Below, in pieces: positions 34,946 through 43,360 of a DNA stretch of 51,878 nt (position 1 is its first letter; every line of letters starts with the position of its first letter). Below the pieces are notes generated by a model. The model was given only the letters and a program-made list of their open reading frames with translations, had not been told where the DNA came from and searched no databases. The position numbers and the translations under genes were made by a program. The stretch comes from JAVBKB01 sp031554275 (GTDB taxonomy: Bacteria > Bacillota > Bacilli > JARBTR01), in contig JAVBKB010000029.1 in the NCBI GenBank assembly GCA_031554275.1, positions 1 through 51,878 on the forward strand, written 5' to 3'.

Positions 34946-36061
34946 TTACTTCAAATTTTCTGGATTCAAGCACTCAAGCGCTGGTATCACAAAACGGCCA
35001 TCCTTGCGAATGAGTACGTCATCAAACCAGATTTCACCGCCACCCCAGTCTGAGCGCTGGATCGATACTAAATCCCAATGGATATCAGAATGATTCCCAT
35101 TGGAAGCTTCATCATAGCAAGAACCAGGAGTGAAGTGGAAACTGCCGTCAATTTTTTCATCAAAAAGAATGTCTTGCATCGGTGTTGAAATAAAGGGGTT
35201 AACTCCGATCGCAAACTCACCAACATAACGAGCGCCTTCATCTGTATCAAATACCTGATTAAGACGTTCTGTATTATTTGCAGTTGCTTCGATAATCTTG
35301 CCATCCTTGAATTTCAATTGTACGTTTTCGTATGTAAAACCTTGATATGGCGAAGCGCAATTGTAAGAAATGACACCATTAATTGAATCGCGAACTGGTG
35401 CTGTGAATACTTCACCATCAGGTATATTCATTTCACCTGCACACTTAATCGCTGGGATATCCTTAATTGAAAATTGTAAATCAGTACCTGGACCAACAAT
35501 ATGAACTTTGTCAGTATTATTCATGAGCGCAACAAGATTATCCATTGCCGTATTCATTTTGCTATAGTCAAGGTTACACACATTAAAGTAGAAGTCCTCA
35601 AATGCTTCAGTGCTCATCTTCGCTAGTTGAGCCATTGACCCAGTTGGATAGCGCAGAATTACCCAACGTTTCTGCAGGCGATGATTCTTGTGCACGATAT
35701 TCCAAACTGTTTGCTCATAAATCTTGGTGTTCGCTGCAGGGACATCCGATAATTCATTTATATTTGCGCCAGATCGAATCCCAATATAACAATCTGTTTG
35801 TTTCATAATATTTGCTTCATATTCAGCAAGATTTGTGAAATGTTCAAGTGTTGCCCCAAGTCTTAGCGCACGTTCTACCTGCGCATCCTTAATGCTAACA
35901 TAGGGCTGCCCACCCACCGCGTAAGCTTCTTCAACGAGAGCTAGAATTAGCTCCTTTTCAAAAGAACCATTATTTTCAATGAATAGCTTTTCGCCTTTCT
36001 TCAACTTAACTGAATAGTTAATTAGATTTCTTGCCAATTGCTGAACGCGTGGATCTCTCAT
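34946..36061 (-). CDS. ampS: M29 family metallo-aminopeptidase
   Basis: This 371-residue protein has the M29 metal ligands in order: Glu in AGEMNIPDGEVFTAP, Glu in YVGEFAIGVNP, His in SFHFTPGSCYDEASNG, and His and Asp in NHSDIHWDL. The N-terminal domain (NLINYSVKLKKGEKLFIE) is typical of AmpS/AmpT. It releases N-terminal residues from peptides in the cytoplasm. It is convergent with murC and is followed upstream by a MITE-like repeat (36088-36246), which lies directly before its start and may hold or replace its promoter. The symbol follows the Bacillus naming of the family. Confidence 0.9.
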   Translation of the reverse strand: MRDPRVQQLARNLINYSVKLKKGEKLFIENNGSFEKELILALVEEAYAVGGQPYVSIKDAQVERALRLGATLEHFTNLAEYEANIMKQTDCYIGIRSGANINELSDVPAANTKIYEQTVWNIVHKNHRLQKRWVILRYPTGSMAQLAKMSTEAFEDFYFNVCNLDYSKMNTAMDNLVALMNNTDKVHIVGPGTDLQFSIKDIPAIKCAGEMNIPDGEVFTAPVRDSINGVISYNCASPYQGFTYENVQLKFKDGKIIEATANNTERLNQVFDTDEGARYVGEFAIGVNPFISTPMQDILFDEKIDGSFHFTPGSCYDEASNGNHSDIHWDLVSIQRSDWGGGEIWFDDVLIRKDGRFVIPALECLNPENLK

Positions 36062-36087
36062 CGGGTTGCCTCCATTTATTTGGTGTT

Positions 36088-36246
36088 ATCCTAATTGTCG
36101 TTAGAAATGTAACTTAAAACTCCTGATAAAATTTTCAAAGACGAGGAATAATTCACGAAGGATAGCAGGACTATCCTAGGAAATTATGACGAAGTATTTG
36201 GGAATCTTAGCGAGTTTTAAGTCGCATTACTAACGACAATTAGAAT
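36088..36246. repeat. MITE-like palindromic element, copy B1
   Basis: About 159 bp, with 35-bp imperfect terminal inverted repeats beginning ATCCTAATTGTCGTTAG at the left and ending CTAACGACAATTAGAAT at the right (about 31 of 35 match). The centre has the palindrome GGATAGCAGGACTATCC. There is no ORF. It lies between divergent ampS and perR. Further copies are at 44351-44506 and 47223-47372 (inverted). Confidence 0.85.
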
Positions 36247-36393
36247 TGACCACCATTTTTATAAAAGTAATTCTACACTAATTACTTGGAAAACAGTACT
36301 ATTTCATCCTCGGAATTTCATATTCAAACCACTAATAGTGCGCGCTTCAGAGTGCAATCAGAAAACGCTACATAAATTGTCAAATCTGTATGA

Positions 36394-36423
36394 TTGACAT
36401 TTGAATAGTGATGAATGTAAAAT
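36394..36423 (+). promoter_or_regulatory. Promoter of perR
   Basis: A consensus TTGACA, 18 bases, TAAAAT, about 53 bases before the ATG. No full TTATAATnATTATAA PerR box was found in the 230 bases upstream. Confidence 0.55.
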
Positions 36424-36476
36424 AGTCATATCTAAATTCAAATGGAACAGCATTTTTGTTAAGGAGGTTTTGAGCT

Positions 36477-36908
36477 ATGGATCCATTTAAAGAGGCACTG
36501 AACACCCTTAAACAAACCGGTGTTAGAATGACGCCACAACGTCAGGCAATCTTAGAATTTTTGTCTTCGACTTTATCCCATCCCACTGCGGATGATATTT
36601 TTAAAGCATTAGAAACTAAGTTTCCTAGTATGAGTGTTGCAACAGTATACAACAACTTACGTGTTTTTAAGGAAAATGGGTTAATTACAGAAATGACATA
36701 TGGTGATGCTTCAAGCAGATTTGATTTCACAACAAACAATCACTATCACGTCATTTGCCAACAATGTGGCAAGATTGTCGATTTCCAATATCCTGGAATC
36801 GATGCGGTTGAAGATGTCGCAGCGCGCCTAACAGGATTCCAAGTTTCTAATCATCGGTTAGAAATTTATGGTAACTGTCAAGATTGTGCCAATAAAGAAA
36901 TACACTAG
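36477..36908 (+). CDS. perR: Peroxide-responsive repressor PerR (Fur family)
   Basis: This 143-residue protein has an N-terminal winged helix (RMTPQRQAILEFL ... VATVYNNLRVFKENGLI). The metal-sensing part is SSRFDFTTNNHYHVICQQCG, with the regulatory Asp/His cluster, and the structural zinc Cys pairs CQQC and CQDC. His37 (in LSHPTADD) and His/Asp positions are as in PerR. It represses peroxide-defence genes with Mn or Fe and is inactivated by His oxidation. A near-perfect AAGGAGGT precedes the ATG. Its place in the ygaC-ygzB-rrn neighbourhood supports PerR over Fur or Zur. Confidence 0.93.
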   Translation: MDPFKEALNTLKQTGVRMTPQRQAILEFLSSTLSHPTADDIFKALETKFPSMSVATVYNNLRVFKENGLITEMTYGDASSRFDFTTNNHYHVICQQCGKIVDFQYPGIDAVEDVAARLTGFQVSNHRLEIYGNCQDCANKEIH

Positions 36909-36985
36909 ACCATCCTCAACTGGCTTAGATTGATCTTTAGCGAATGGAAAAGAGATAACCCAAAAAGAATAAGTATTACTCGAGA

Positions 36986-37014
36986 AACGGTGTATTCTAG
37001 CATCGTTTTTTTTT
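36986..37014 (+). terminator. Terminator after perR
   Basis: AACGGTG and CATCGTT (one G-U), with an eight-base loop, followed by a run of eight or nine T. Confidence 0.7.
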
Positions 37015-37099
37015 GTGTATACAAAGGTTTCAACCATTAAATACTATTGAAATCCTCATTAATCGTTACCGAAGGTTTCGAAAAACCATTTTTAAATTA

Positions 37100-37108
37100 T
37101 GCTATAAT
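37100..37108 (+). promoter_or_regulatory. Extended -10 promoter of the PP2C-ACP operon
   Basis: TGCTATAAT is a perfect extended -10. It gives a 5' leader of about 150 bases before the ATG at 37267. The other bases of the 36909-37266 gap hold the perR terminator and no supported gene. Confidence 0.6.
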
Positions 37109-37266
37109 GTGGTCAACATTGAATGGCTTGAAACTAATCTTATTTTTAGCCCAAATCGCATCTCTCTCTGCTAGCCTCTGTGTCATATGCATTTGTTACT
37201 GTTGTCACATTGGGTCAGAATTTGTTGAAATAAGAGCAAGGATAATCGCTAGAAGGGTGTTGTGAC

Positions 37267-39315
37267 ATGAAGAAAAGAAAATTTCACTTTGGTCTTCAAG
37301 CGAAATTTGTTTCAGCATTTGTGGTGCTCGCTCTTATGCTTTGTGGCTCTCTCTACTGGATTAATTACAATAACTACAAGGATGCCCTATTTTCAAAACA
37401 TGGGGAGGACGCAAGGAATATTTCAAATATTGCTGCATCGATATTGGATGGTGACAGAATTTCAAACTATGCATCAACACTTCAGAAGGATGAAGCATAT
37501 GAAGGTGCATTACATCAATTAGACTTAATCAAGGAAAATGCGAAGCTTGCATATCTGTATGTTGGAGTGCTCGATCAGAAAACTCAAGATGTCACCTATA
37601 TATTTGAAGCAACAAAAGAGGGGGACAATCCTGCTGACATTTTCCAGCTAGGTGATGTAGAGCATTTGGACGAAGTTCCCGCCATTGTTACAAATGCGAT
37701 GAAAGGTGATAAGACTAATAAAGAGCTTAATATTACGAAAACAGATTATGGCTATTTAGCTTCTACTTTCACCCCGGTTTTCGATTCGAACGGCAAAGTT
37801 GTTGCTTTGGTAGGGTTAGATGTTTCTGTTGACAAGATGATGAATGACCTCAATGACTATCTTCGAACGGTCATCTCATTAACAATTGGCATTGTACTAA
37901 TAAGCTGTATTCTCCTCTGGCAGTTCGCCCGGATAGCAGTTGTATCTCCAATCTCACGACTTACCAATAAGGTGACGAATTTTATCACAGGAGAACAACA
38001 ACAGAGTTTTGAGAAAATAGAGTTAAAAACAGGTGATGAAATTGAGGATTTGGCAACTTCTTTTAACAAAATGGTTGCCGATTTGAATCAATATATCGTG
38101 AATTTAGCAAATGTTACTTCTGAAAAAGAACGGATTGCGACGGAATTACTAGTAGCACAAAATATTCAACAAAATATGATGCCAGCGCTATTTCCAAAGT
38201 TTTCAAAACGAGATGACATTGATTTGTATGCAATTAACCTACCAGCAAAAGAGGTAGGCGGAGATTTCTATGATTTCTTTTTTGTCAATGAGGAAGAAAC
38301 AAAAATATGTATAGTCATTGCAGATGTTTCTGGGAAAGGTGTTCCGGCTGCCTTGTTCATGGCGATTTCCAAAACACTTATCAAGAATCAAGCCTTCATG
38401 GGTGAAGATCCAGCAGCAATTCTCACTAAAGTAAATCAAACTTTGGCTGTGGATAATTCTGATAATATGTTTGTGACAGTATTCATAGGGATGTTAGATT
38501 TAGAATCAGGATTACTTGAGTTCGCAAGTGCTGGTCATAATCCGCCAATACATAGAAATTTGGATGGTGAATGCAAATTTGTTTATCCGCAAAGATCACT
38601 ACCGCTTGCAGCGATGGAAGGAATCCAATATACGCTTGAGCAGTTGAACTTAGAAAAAGGGGAGCGCATTTTTCTTTACACTGATGGTATAACTGAAGCA
38701 ACTAGCGCTTCGGGAGAGTTGTTCGGAGAAGATCGGCTTATCCAAGTTTTGTCAGAAGCAGATGAATCGACAAATTCTGAAGAAATTGCACAAAATATTC
38801 AAAGAGCAGTTGAGGCCTTTGCAATTGGGGAGGCTCAGTTTGATGATATTACGATGCTACATTTGATCCGCAAGAAAAAGGCGGAGGGGCGTTATCAGAT
38901 CGAAATTGTGAACGAATTAAGTGAGATCGAACATGTGAATACCTTCTTCGAAGAAATAGCGAAAATGCATTTGATTTCATCGGAGCGACTCACAAAGGTT
39001 CAAATTTGCTTAGATGAGACCTTGAGTAACATTATTCGCTATGGTTATAATGGAGCTAAAGGCAAGACGATCAAGGTTGAATGCTTGATAGAAGAGGACG
39101 AAATCCGCATTAGAATCCAGGATGATGGGAAGCCATTTAATCCGCTAAAGCGTCAGACACCTGATGTTACATTAAGTGCAAAAGACAGAAAGATTGGTGG
39201 ATTGGGGATTTTTCTAGTCAAAGAAATCATGGACAAAGTGGATTATATATATGAGAAGCAGCAAAACAGTCTCACAATGCAAATGAAATATAATCCTTTG
39301 GAGGAGAACAAATGA
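37267..39315 (+). CDS. Membrane sensor with PP2C phosphatase and RsbW-like kinase domains
   Basis: This 682-residue fusion has, in order: a membrane helix (about residues 12-32), an outer Cache-like sensor (35-195), a second helix (200-222), HAMP (223-280), and a SpoIIE/RsbU PP2C phosphatase (about 310-525; ELLVAQNIQQNMMP, EVGGDFYDFF, IADVSGKGVPAALFM, FASAGHNPP, LYTDGITEA, FDDITMLHL). A GHKL kinase of the RsbW/SpoIIAB kind follows (about 540-675; DETLSNIIRYGY, DDGKPFNP, GGLGIFL). Both activities of a partner switch are thus in one receptor: the kinase could phosphorylate the STAS protein encoded next, and the phosphatase could reverse it. All metal-binding Asp residues look intact. It overlaps the STAS gene by 4 bases. 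Confidence 0.9.
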   Translation: MKKRKFHFGLQAKFVSAFVVLALMLCGSLYWINYNNYKDALFSKHGEDARNISNIAASILDGDRISNYASTLQKDEAYEGALHQLDLIKENAKLAYLYVGVLDQKTQDVTYIFEATKEGDNPADIFQLGDVEHLDEVPAIVTNAMKGDKTNKELNITKTDYGYLASTFTPVFDSNGKVVALVGLDVSVDKMMNDLNDYLRTVISLTIGIVLISCILLWQFARIAVVSPISRLTNKVTNFITGEQQQSFEKIELKTGDEIEDLATSFNKMVADLNQYIVNLANVTSEKERIATELLVAQNIQQNMMPALFPKFSKRDDIDLYAINLPAKEVGGDFYDFFFVNEEETKICIVIADVSGKGVPAALFMAISKTLIKNQAFMGEDPAAILTKVNQTLAVDNSDNMFVTVFIGMLDLESGLLEFASAGHNPPIHRNLDGECKFVYPQRSLPLAAMEGIQYTLEQLNLEKGERIFLYTDGITEATSASGELFGEDRLIQVLSEADESTNSEEIAQNIQRAVEAFAIGEAQFDDITMLHLIRKKKAEGRYQIEIVNELSEIEHVNTFFEEIAKMHLISSERLTKVQICLDETLSNIIRYGYNGAKGKTIKVECLIEEDEIRIRIQDDGKPFNPLKRQTPDVTLSAKDRKIGGLGIFLVKEIMDKVDYIYEKQQNSLTMQMKYNPLEENK

Positions 39316-39608
39316 AACTTAACATTTCAGTTGACGAAGACACAGCAACAGTTACTCTAGAAGGTAGACTGGACTCAAACAGCTCCCCTGAGCTTGAGGG
39401 AGCACTGAAGGACGTATCAGAGTCTCCTAACTTAATTCTCGACATGGCTAACTTGGCATATCTCAGTAGTGCAGGTTTAAGAGTATTATTAGGAGCGCAC
39501 AAGCAGAAAAAGGCAATGGATGGCGAGCTTGTGATTCGCAATGCCAACAACACAATTCAAGAAATATTTGATTTAACAGGGTTTTCAACAATTTTCACAA
39601 TTGTATAG
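39312..39608 (+). CDS. STAS-domain anti-sigma factor antagonist
   Basis: This 98-residue STAS protein resembles RsbV/SpoIIAA. It has TLEGRLDSNSSPELE and the phosphorylation-site region LDMANLAYLSSAGLRVLLGA; Ser53 is the probable site. Overlap of 4 bases with the fused phosphatase-kinase gene points to a 1:1 partner. In the known switches such proteins bind an anti-sigma kinase when not phosphorylated; here the output may instead be another protein of the operon, since no sigma factor gene is near. Confidence 0.9.
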   Translation: MKLNISVDEDTATVTLEGRLDSNSSPELEGALKDVSESPNLILDMANLAYLSSAGLRVLLGAHKQKKAMDGELVIRNANNTIQEIFDLTGFSTIFTIV

Positions 39609-39639
39609 ATTTTATGGTAGAAAATGAAGGTGAAACGAT

Positions 39640-40539
39640 TTGGATCGGCAGCAAGCTTTTAAAGATCAAACACGAGTAGCACTCATTTCATTTATATTAG
39701 AACTTCCAAATATCTTATTAATGCTTTTCTTAACCATAACAAGCGGGTCGTTAATATTGATGATGGATACGATAGATACACTCAGCAATGGTATTCAATC
39801 TTATACTTTTTTTAATCTTTCAAAGAAATGTCAGAAAAGCGGTCGGTTTGAGTACGATTATGGGATGGGGAAATTTGAGTCCTTTGGCACACTGATTTCT
39901 TCAACGCTATTATACCTTGGGTTGATCGCAACTATTCTCTCGTCATTTTGGGCGTTTTTTCATATCATTCACCCAAAGGACGTACTTATTTATGCCATAT
40001 TACTCAAATTAGTGAACGTTTTCATTGATGTTTTTGTTTGCCGTTCTCAGTACAAAATTAACAAGTCAGCTACGAGCAGTTTAATTTCATCTGGATTTGC
40101 TTTGGCCAAAAAAAATTTGATGTTTGACAGCATCACGCTTGTGACGATTAGCCTTTCATTTTTTTTTAGAAAGGGAGATTTCGTCGTCTATCTTGAACCA
40201 GCAATCTGTATTCTAATGGCTGCATACTTGTTGTTTGATAATTTCAAACCGTTTCGTGCAGCGGTTCATGATTTGCTCGACAAGACTGTTGATGAAAATT
40301 TGCAATTCAAAATTTTGAAAGCCTTGTCTTCGGGTTATGATTTATTCGATGATTTTCATGGAGTGAGAACTAGAAATAGTGGGAATATAATTTATATTGA
40401 TTTATTGATAGAATTTCAAGATGACAAAACGTATGCACAAATCAAAGAGGCAATTATCGAATTAGAATCTCTTGTACAAAAGGAAATTCCGAATAGCGAT
40501 GTCACGGTAGTCTTTTCAAATTCTAGTCAAAATAAATAA
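39640..40539 (+). CDS. CDF-like cation transporter with altered metal site
   Basis: This 299-residue protein has about five or six membrane helices in residues 15-205 and a C-terminal soluble domain of about 90 residues (LDKTVDENLQFKILKAL ...), the cation diffusion facilitator layout. The transport site looks changed: helix 2 has MMDTIDTLSNG, with Asp residues three apart instead of four; helix 5 has KKNLMFDS, where a His is usually found four residues before the Asp. YDYGMGKFESFG is the usual conserved loop (Y-G-x-x-K-x-E). TTG start with GAAGGTGAAAC. It may carry a different cation or substrate. It sits 31 bases after the STAS gene. Confidence 0.75.
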   Translation: MDRQQAFKDQTRVALISFILELPNILLMLFLTITSGSLILMMDTIDTLSNGIQSYTFFNLSKKCQKSGRFEYDYGMGKFESFGTLISSTLLYLGLIATILSSFWAFFHIIHPKDVLIYAILLKLVNVFIDVFVCRSQYKINKSATSSLISSGFALAKKNLMFDSITLVTISLSFFFRKGDFVVYLEPAICILMAAYLLFDNFKPFRAAVHDLLDKTVDENLQFKILKALSSGYDLFDDFHGVRTRNSGNIIYIDLLIEFQDDKTYAQIKEAIIELESLVQKEIPNSDVTVVFSNSSQNK

Positions 40540-40668
40540 GCTGTGTCCTCAAACAGCGCTGACAACTCGAAAGATGATAGTGGCAGTTAAATTATCATTT
40601 TGAACAATCAACACTTTTTTGTCACACAGCCAATAAATAAAAATTATGTTCAGATAGGAAGGGTCCAA

Positions 40669-42285
40669 ATGAATCAGTTTCATTCGTTTCTAGTAGATGT
40701 TAAAGAGAAGTATTCAGGGAAAACAGCCTTTCGCTTTCAACTAAATGATGAGGTTTTTGAAAAAAGTTATGAAAGTTTTTTTGAAGATGTACATACATTA
40801 GCCGCTGCCTTCCATGCAAATGGATTCAAAGGCAATGAAAACATTGCAGTCATTGGCGCAAATAGCTATGAATGGATTGTTTCATATTTTGCAATCGCCA
40901 TTAGTGGAAATGTCACAGTCCCAATCGATAAGGATTTGCCGAGTGAGCGAATAATTGAAATGTTTGCTGACTATAGAATTACTGCAGTTGTTTACGATAC
41001 AGAGCTCGCGAGTACCTTTTGTGCAATCAAAGGTGATATTCCAGCTACTAGGTCATTTCTGAAAATAGGCAATTCTGTAATCGAAGAATGGGAGGAAGGA
41101 TACGAAGCCTTCCTGTTGACGGGTATCCAGTCACCAATGCAATTCGCGGATCCCGAAGATGAAAACAAATTAAGTGTCCTGTTGTCAACCTCTGGAACAA
41201 CAGGGAAAAGCAAAGGCGTCATGCTGTCGCAAAAAAACCTTTGTCTCAATGCATATGCAACGAATGGGTTAACTTGCCCATTTGATGAAACAATGAACCC
41301 ACTACCTTTTCACCATTCATTAGCTGGAATCGCCATTTTTATGGTATTAGCCAGAGGGAAGGCAATGTGCATCACCACATTGCGTCGTTTCCAAAAGGAT
41401 CTTGGGGTCTATAGACCGACATTGCTGTATGCAGTGCCAATGATATTGGAAAACTACCACAAAAATATTTGGGAAATAGCAAAAAAGCAAGATAAGCTAC
41501 ATGAAATGAAAACCTTGATGGAAACAAGTAATCAGTTGCTAGGACAAGGTATCGATGTCAGACATAAATTGTTTGATCAAATAAATGCTCTTTTTGGTGG
41601 GAGAATCCGTTCAATTCTTTCCGGAGGTGCCCCGATTTCTCCGGAAATTGTTAGTGATTTCCGCAGCTGGGGAATTGAAATTACGGTTGGCTATGGCATC
41701 ACGGAAGTATCCCCGGTCGTTTCACTCAATTACTGGGATAATTATGACGATAGCAGCGTTGGACTTCCGCTACCAGGAGTAGAAGTTACCATCAATAACC
41801 CCGATGAAAATGGTAAAGGTGAAATTTGCGTCGCAGGTGATTGCGTCATGTCGGGATATTACAATAATCCTGAGGCAACAGAGGATTCGCTGAAAAATGG
41901 TGTCTTCTTTACAGGAGATATTGGGATGATCAATGAAAGAGGATTTATTATCATCACAGGGCGCAAGAAAAACCTTATTATAACAAGTAATGGGAAGAAT
42001 GTTAGCCCAGAAGAACTAGAGCTACCGATTCTCAAGTTGCCTTACGTGCATGAAGCAGTAGTCTACCAAGACAAAAACGAGATTGCTGTTCAAGTTTACT
42101 TCAAACCAGAATCCGTTGATGAGAAGTCAAAATCAACTTTGGCGGAGCAACTTCGCACAGATATTCAAAAAATCAATGCGCAATGGGTTAACTACAAGAG
42201 AATCACGAAAATCTCAACTAGAGATACAGAATTTGAAAAAACACCGAGTAAAAAAATCAAAAGAGATATTTTCTATACAGAATAG
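40669..42285 (+). CDS. Acyl-adenylating ligase (AMP-forming acyl-CoA/acyl-ACP synthetase)
   Basis: This 538-residue member of the ANL superfamily has the AMP-binding P-loop STSGTTGKSKGVMLSQ, the SGGAPISPE and GYGITEVSPV motifs, FFTGDIGMINERGFIIITGR and the hinge KKNLIITSNGKNVSPEELE. A C-terminal Lys lies in EKTPSKKIKRD. It would activate a carboxylic (probably fatty) acid as acyl-AMP and pass it to CoA or, given the next gene, to the acyl carrier protein. The ATG at 40669, with GGAAGGG upstream, is preferred to 40600. A long-range GCTGTGT/ACACAGC pair lies in the 130-base gap before it. Confidence 0.88.
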   Translation: MNQFHSFLVDVKEKYSGKTAFRFQLNDEVFEKSYESFFEDVHTLAAAFHANGFKGNENIAVIGANSYEWIVSYFAIAISGNVTVPIDKDLPSERIIEMFADYRITAVVYDTELASTFCAIKGDIPATRSFLKIGNSVIEEWEEGYEAFLLTGIQSPMQFADPEDENKLSVLLSTSGTTGKSKGVMLSQKNLCLNAYATNGLTCPFDETMNPLPFHHSLAGIAIFMVLARGKAMCITTLRRFQKDLGVYRPTLLYAVPMILENYHKNIWEIAKKQDKLHEMKTLMETSNQLLGQGIDVRHKLFDQINALFGGRIRSILSGGAPISPEIVSDFRSWGIEITVGYGITEVSPVVSLNYWDNYDDSSVGLPLPGVEVTINNPDENGKGEICVAGDCVMSGYYNNPEATEDSLKNGVFFTGDIGMINERGFIIITGRKKNLIITSNGKNVSPEELELPILKLPYVHEAVVYQDKNEIAVQVYFKPESVDEKSKSTLAEQLRTDIQKINAQWVNYKRITKISTRDTEFEKTPSKKIKRDIFYTE

Positions 42286-42301
42286 AATAGGCAGGTTCAA
42301 G

Positions 42302-42544
42302 ATGTTTGATAAACTAGCAAGAATTATTAGCGAAAATACTAACATTGCATTAGCAGAAATTAAACCAGAAACAGATTTGATGATTGACTTGAAATTGAGT
42401 TCAATGGATCTAATAAATATCGTTGTTGCTGTTGAAGAAAGCTTTCAAGTCAGTATCCCAGATCGCGAATTAGTATATATATCAACAGCGCAAGACGTGG
42501 TAGATTTACTTGAGAAAAAAAGGCCCGGCAAAGGGGATAGATGA
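42302..42544 (+). CDS. Acyl carrier protein
   Basis: This 80-residue protein has the ACP four-helix pattern. The phosphopantetheine site lies in DLKLSSMDLINIVVAVEES, where the usual DSL is replaced by SSM, and the second Ser is the probable attachment site. It begins MFDKLARIISENTNI. The ATG at 42302, with AGGCAGG upstream, is clearly correct: the longer frame open from 42083 overlaps the ligase gene in another frame. It is not the housekeeping ACP by context, but a dedicated carrier beside a ligase and a possible acyltransferase. Confidence 0.88.
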   Translation: MFDKLARIISENTNIALAEIKPETDLMIDLKLSSMDLINIVVAVEESFQVSIPDRELVYISTAQDVVDLLEKKRPGKGDR

Positions 42545-42548
42545 ACTC

Positions 42549-43256
42549 ATGTCATCCAATAATGACGAATACCGGTTAGCATTGATAACTGACCCTATCG
42601 ATCAAGATTTTATATCAATACTATCAGAGTACAAAATAAGTACCGACAAAGATTTAGTAGTACCGACTGACACAATGTGTTACTGGATGGATGACTCGAT
42701 CAAAATAGACTTTGACGTAAAGGTATTTGGATTCTATCGCAATGATGAAATTATTGGGCTGACCCAATATTTTTGGTCAAAAGTGAAAATTGTGCTACTT
42801 GATTTTGTGTTTATTAGGGAATCCGAAAGAAATTGGAACACATTGAAAATTTTCAAGCAATTAGTATTAGATCATATTGAAAGCAAAGTCGATTATGATT
42901 TTCTTGTTACAGAGATTGTTTATAAATGTGATGGAAAAGAACCAACTTCTTTTACAAAAATGCTCCTGCGAAGTGTTAAGGCTTTTGATTTCTCGGAAAT
43001 CCAAGCGCCTTATTACATACCAGTTGAGGAGCCAATGGAAGCAAGGCTTATGATCTACAATCGTCCAATGAGAAGAACTACGATTAACAAAATAACATTT
43101 TTGGAGATCATCACTGTGATTTACCATAAATATTATTTTGATAACGTCAAACCATTGATACCTGTTGGCTTACATCAGAATTTGATGGGAAGGCTGGATC
43201 GGATCTTGACTCAAATTGAGCAGACTACGCCGGATGTCATCACAATCAACGGCTAA
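42549..43256 (+). CDS. GNAT-like protein, possible acyltransferase of the operon
   Basis: This 235-residue protein has a central segment VFGFYRNDEIIGLTQYFW followed by VLLDFVFIRESERNWNTLKI and FKQLVLDHIESK, which looks like the beta4-beta5-alpha3 part of a GNAT fold. The C-terminal 80 residues were not recognised. The ATG at 42549 starts 4 bases after the ACP stop; GGGGAT is the probable ribosome-binding site. By context it may transfer the acyl group from the carrier protein; this is inference. Confidence 0.6.
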   Translation: MSSNNDEYRLALITDPIDQDFISILSEYKISTDKDLVVPTDTMCYWMDDSIKIDFDVKVFGFYRNDEIIGLTQYFWSKVKIVLLDFVFIRESERNWNTLKIFKQLVLDHIESKVDYDFLVTEIVYKCDGKEPTSFTKMLLRSVKAFDFSEIQAPYYIPVEEPMEARLMIYNRPMRRTTINKITFLEIITVIYHKYYFDNVKPLIPVGLHQNLMGRLDRILTQIEQTTPDVITING

Positions 43257-43324
43257 CCGAATCACTTTCGTCAATCAAAGGGTAGGCTCGAGCGTTGCCA
43301 AAGAATTGATCGGGCAAAGGGGTT

Positions 43325-43354
43325 CGCCACATCAATCGTAGCAATGATGTGGCG
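43325..43354. terminator. Perfect hairpin between convergent genes
   Basis: CGCCACATCA / TGATGTGGCG, a perfect 10-bp stem with a 10-base loop, between the end of the ACP operon and ytpQ. The following bases (ACAAATTTAT) have only weak T content, so termination is likely but not certain. Confidence 0.55.
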
Positions 43355-43360
43355 ACAAAT

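Noticed and set aside
37047..37265. 72-residue ORF before the PP2C gene
   Set aside because: It spans the extended -10 promoter and has no ribosome-binding site; Cys-rich translation looks random.
42083..42544. 153-residue start for the acyl carrier protein
   Set aside because: The first 73 codons overlap the ligase gene in another frame; the ATG at 42302 has a good ribosome-binding site and a normal ACP length.
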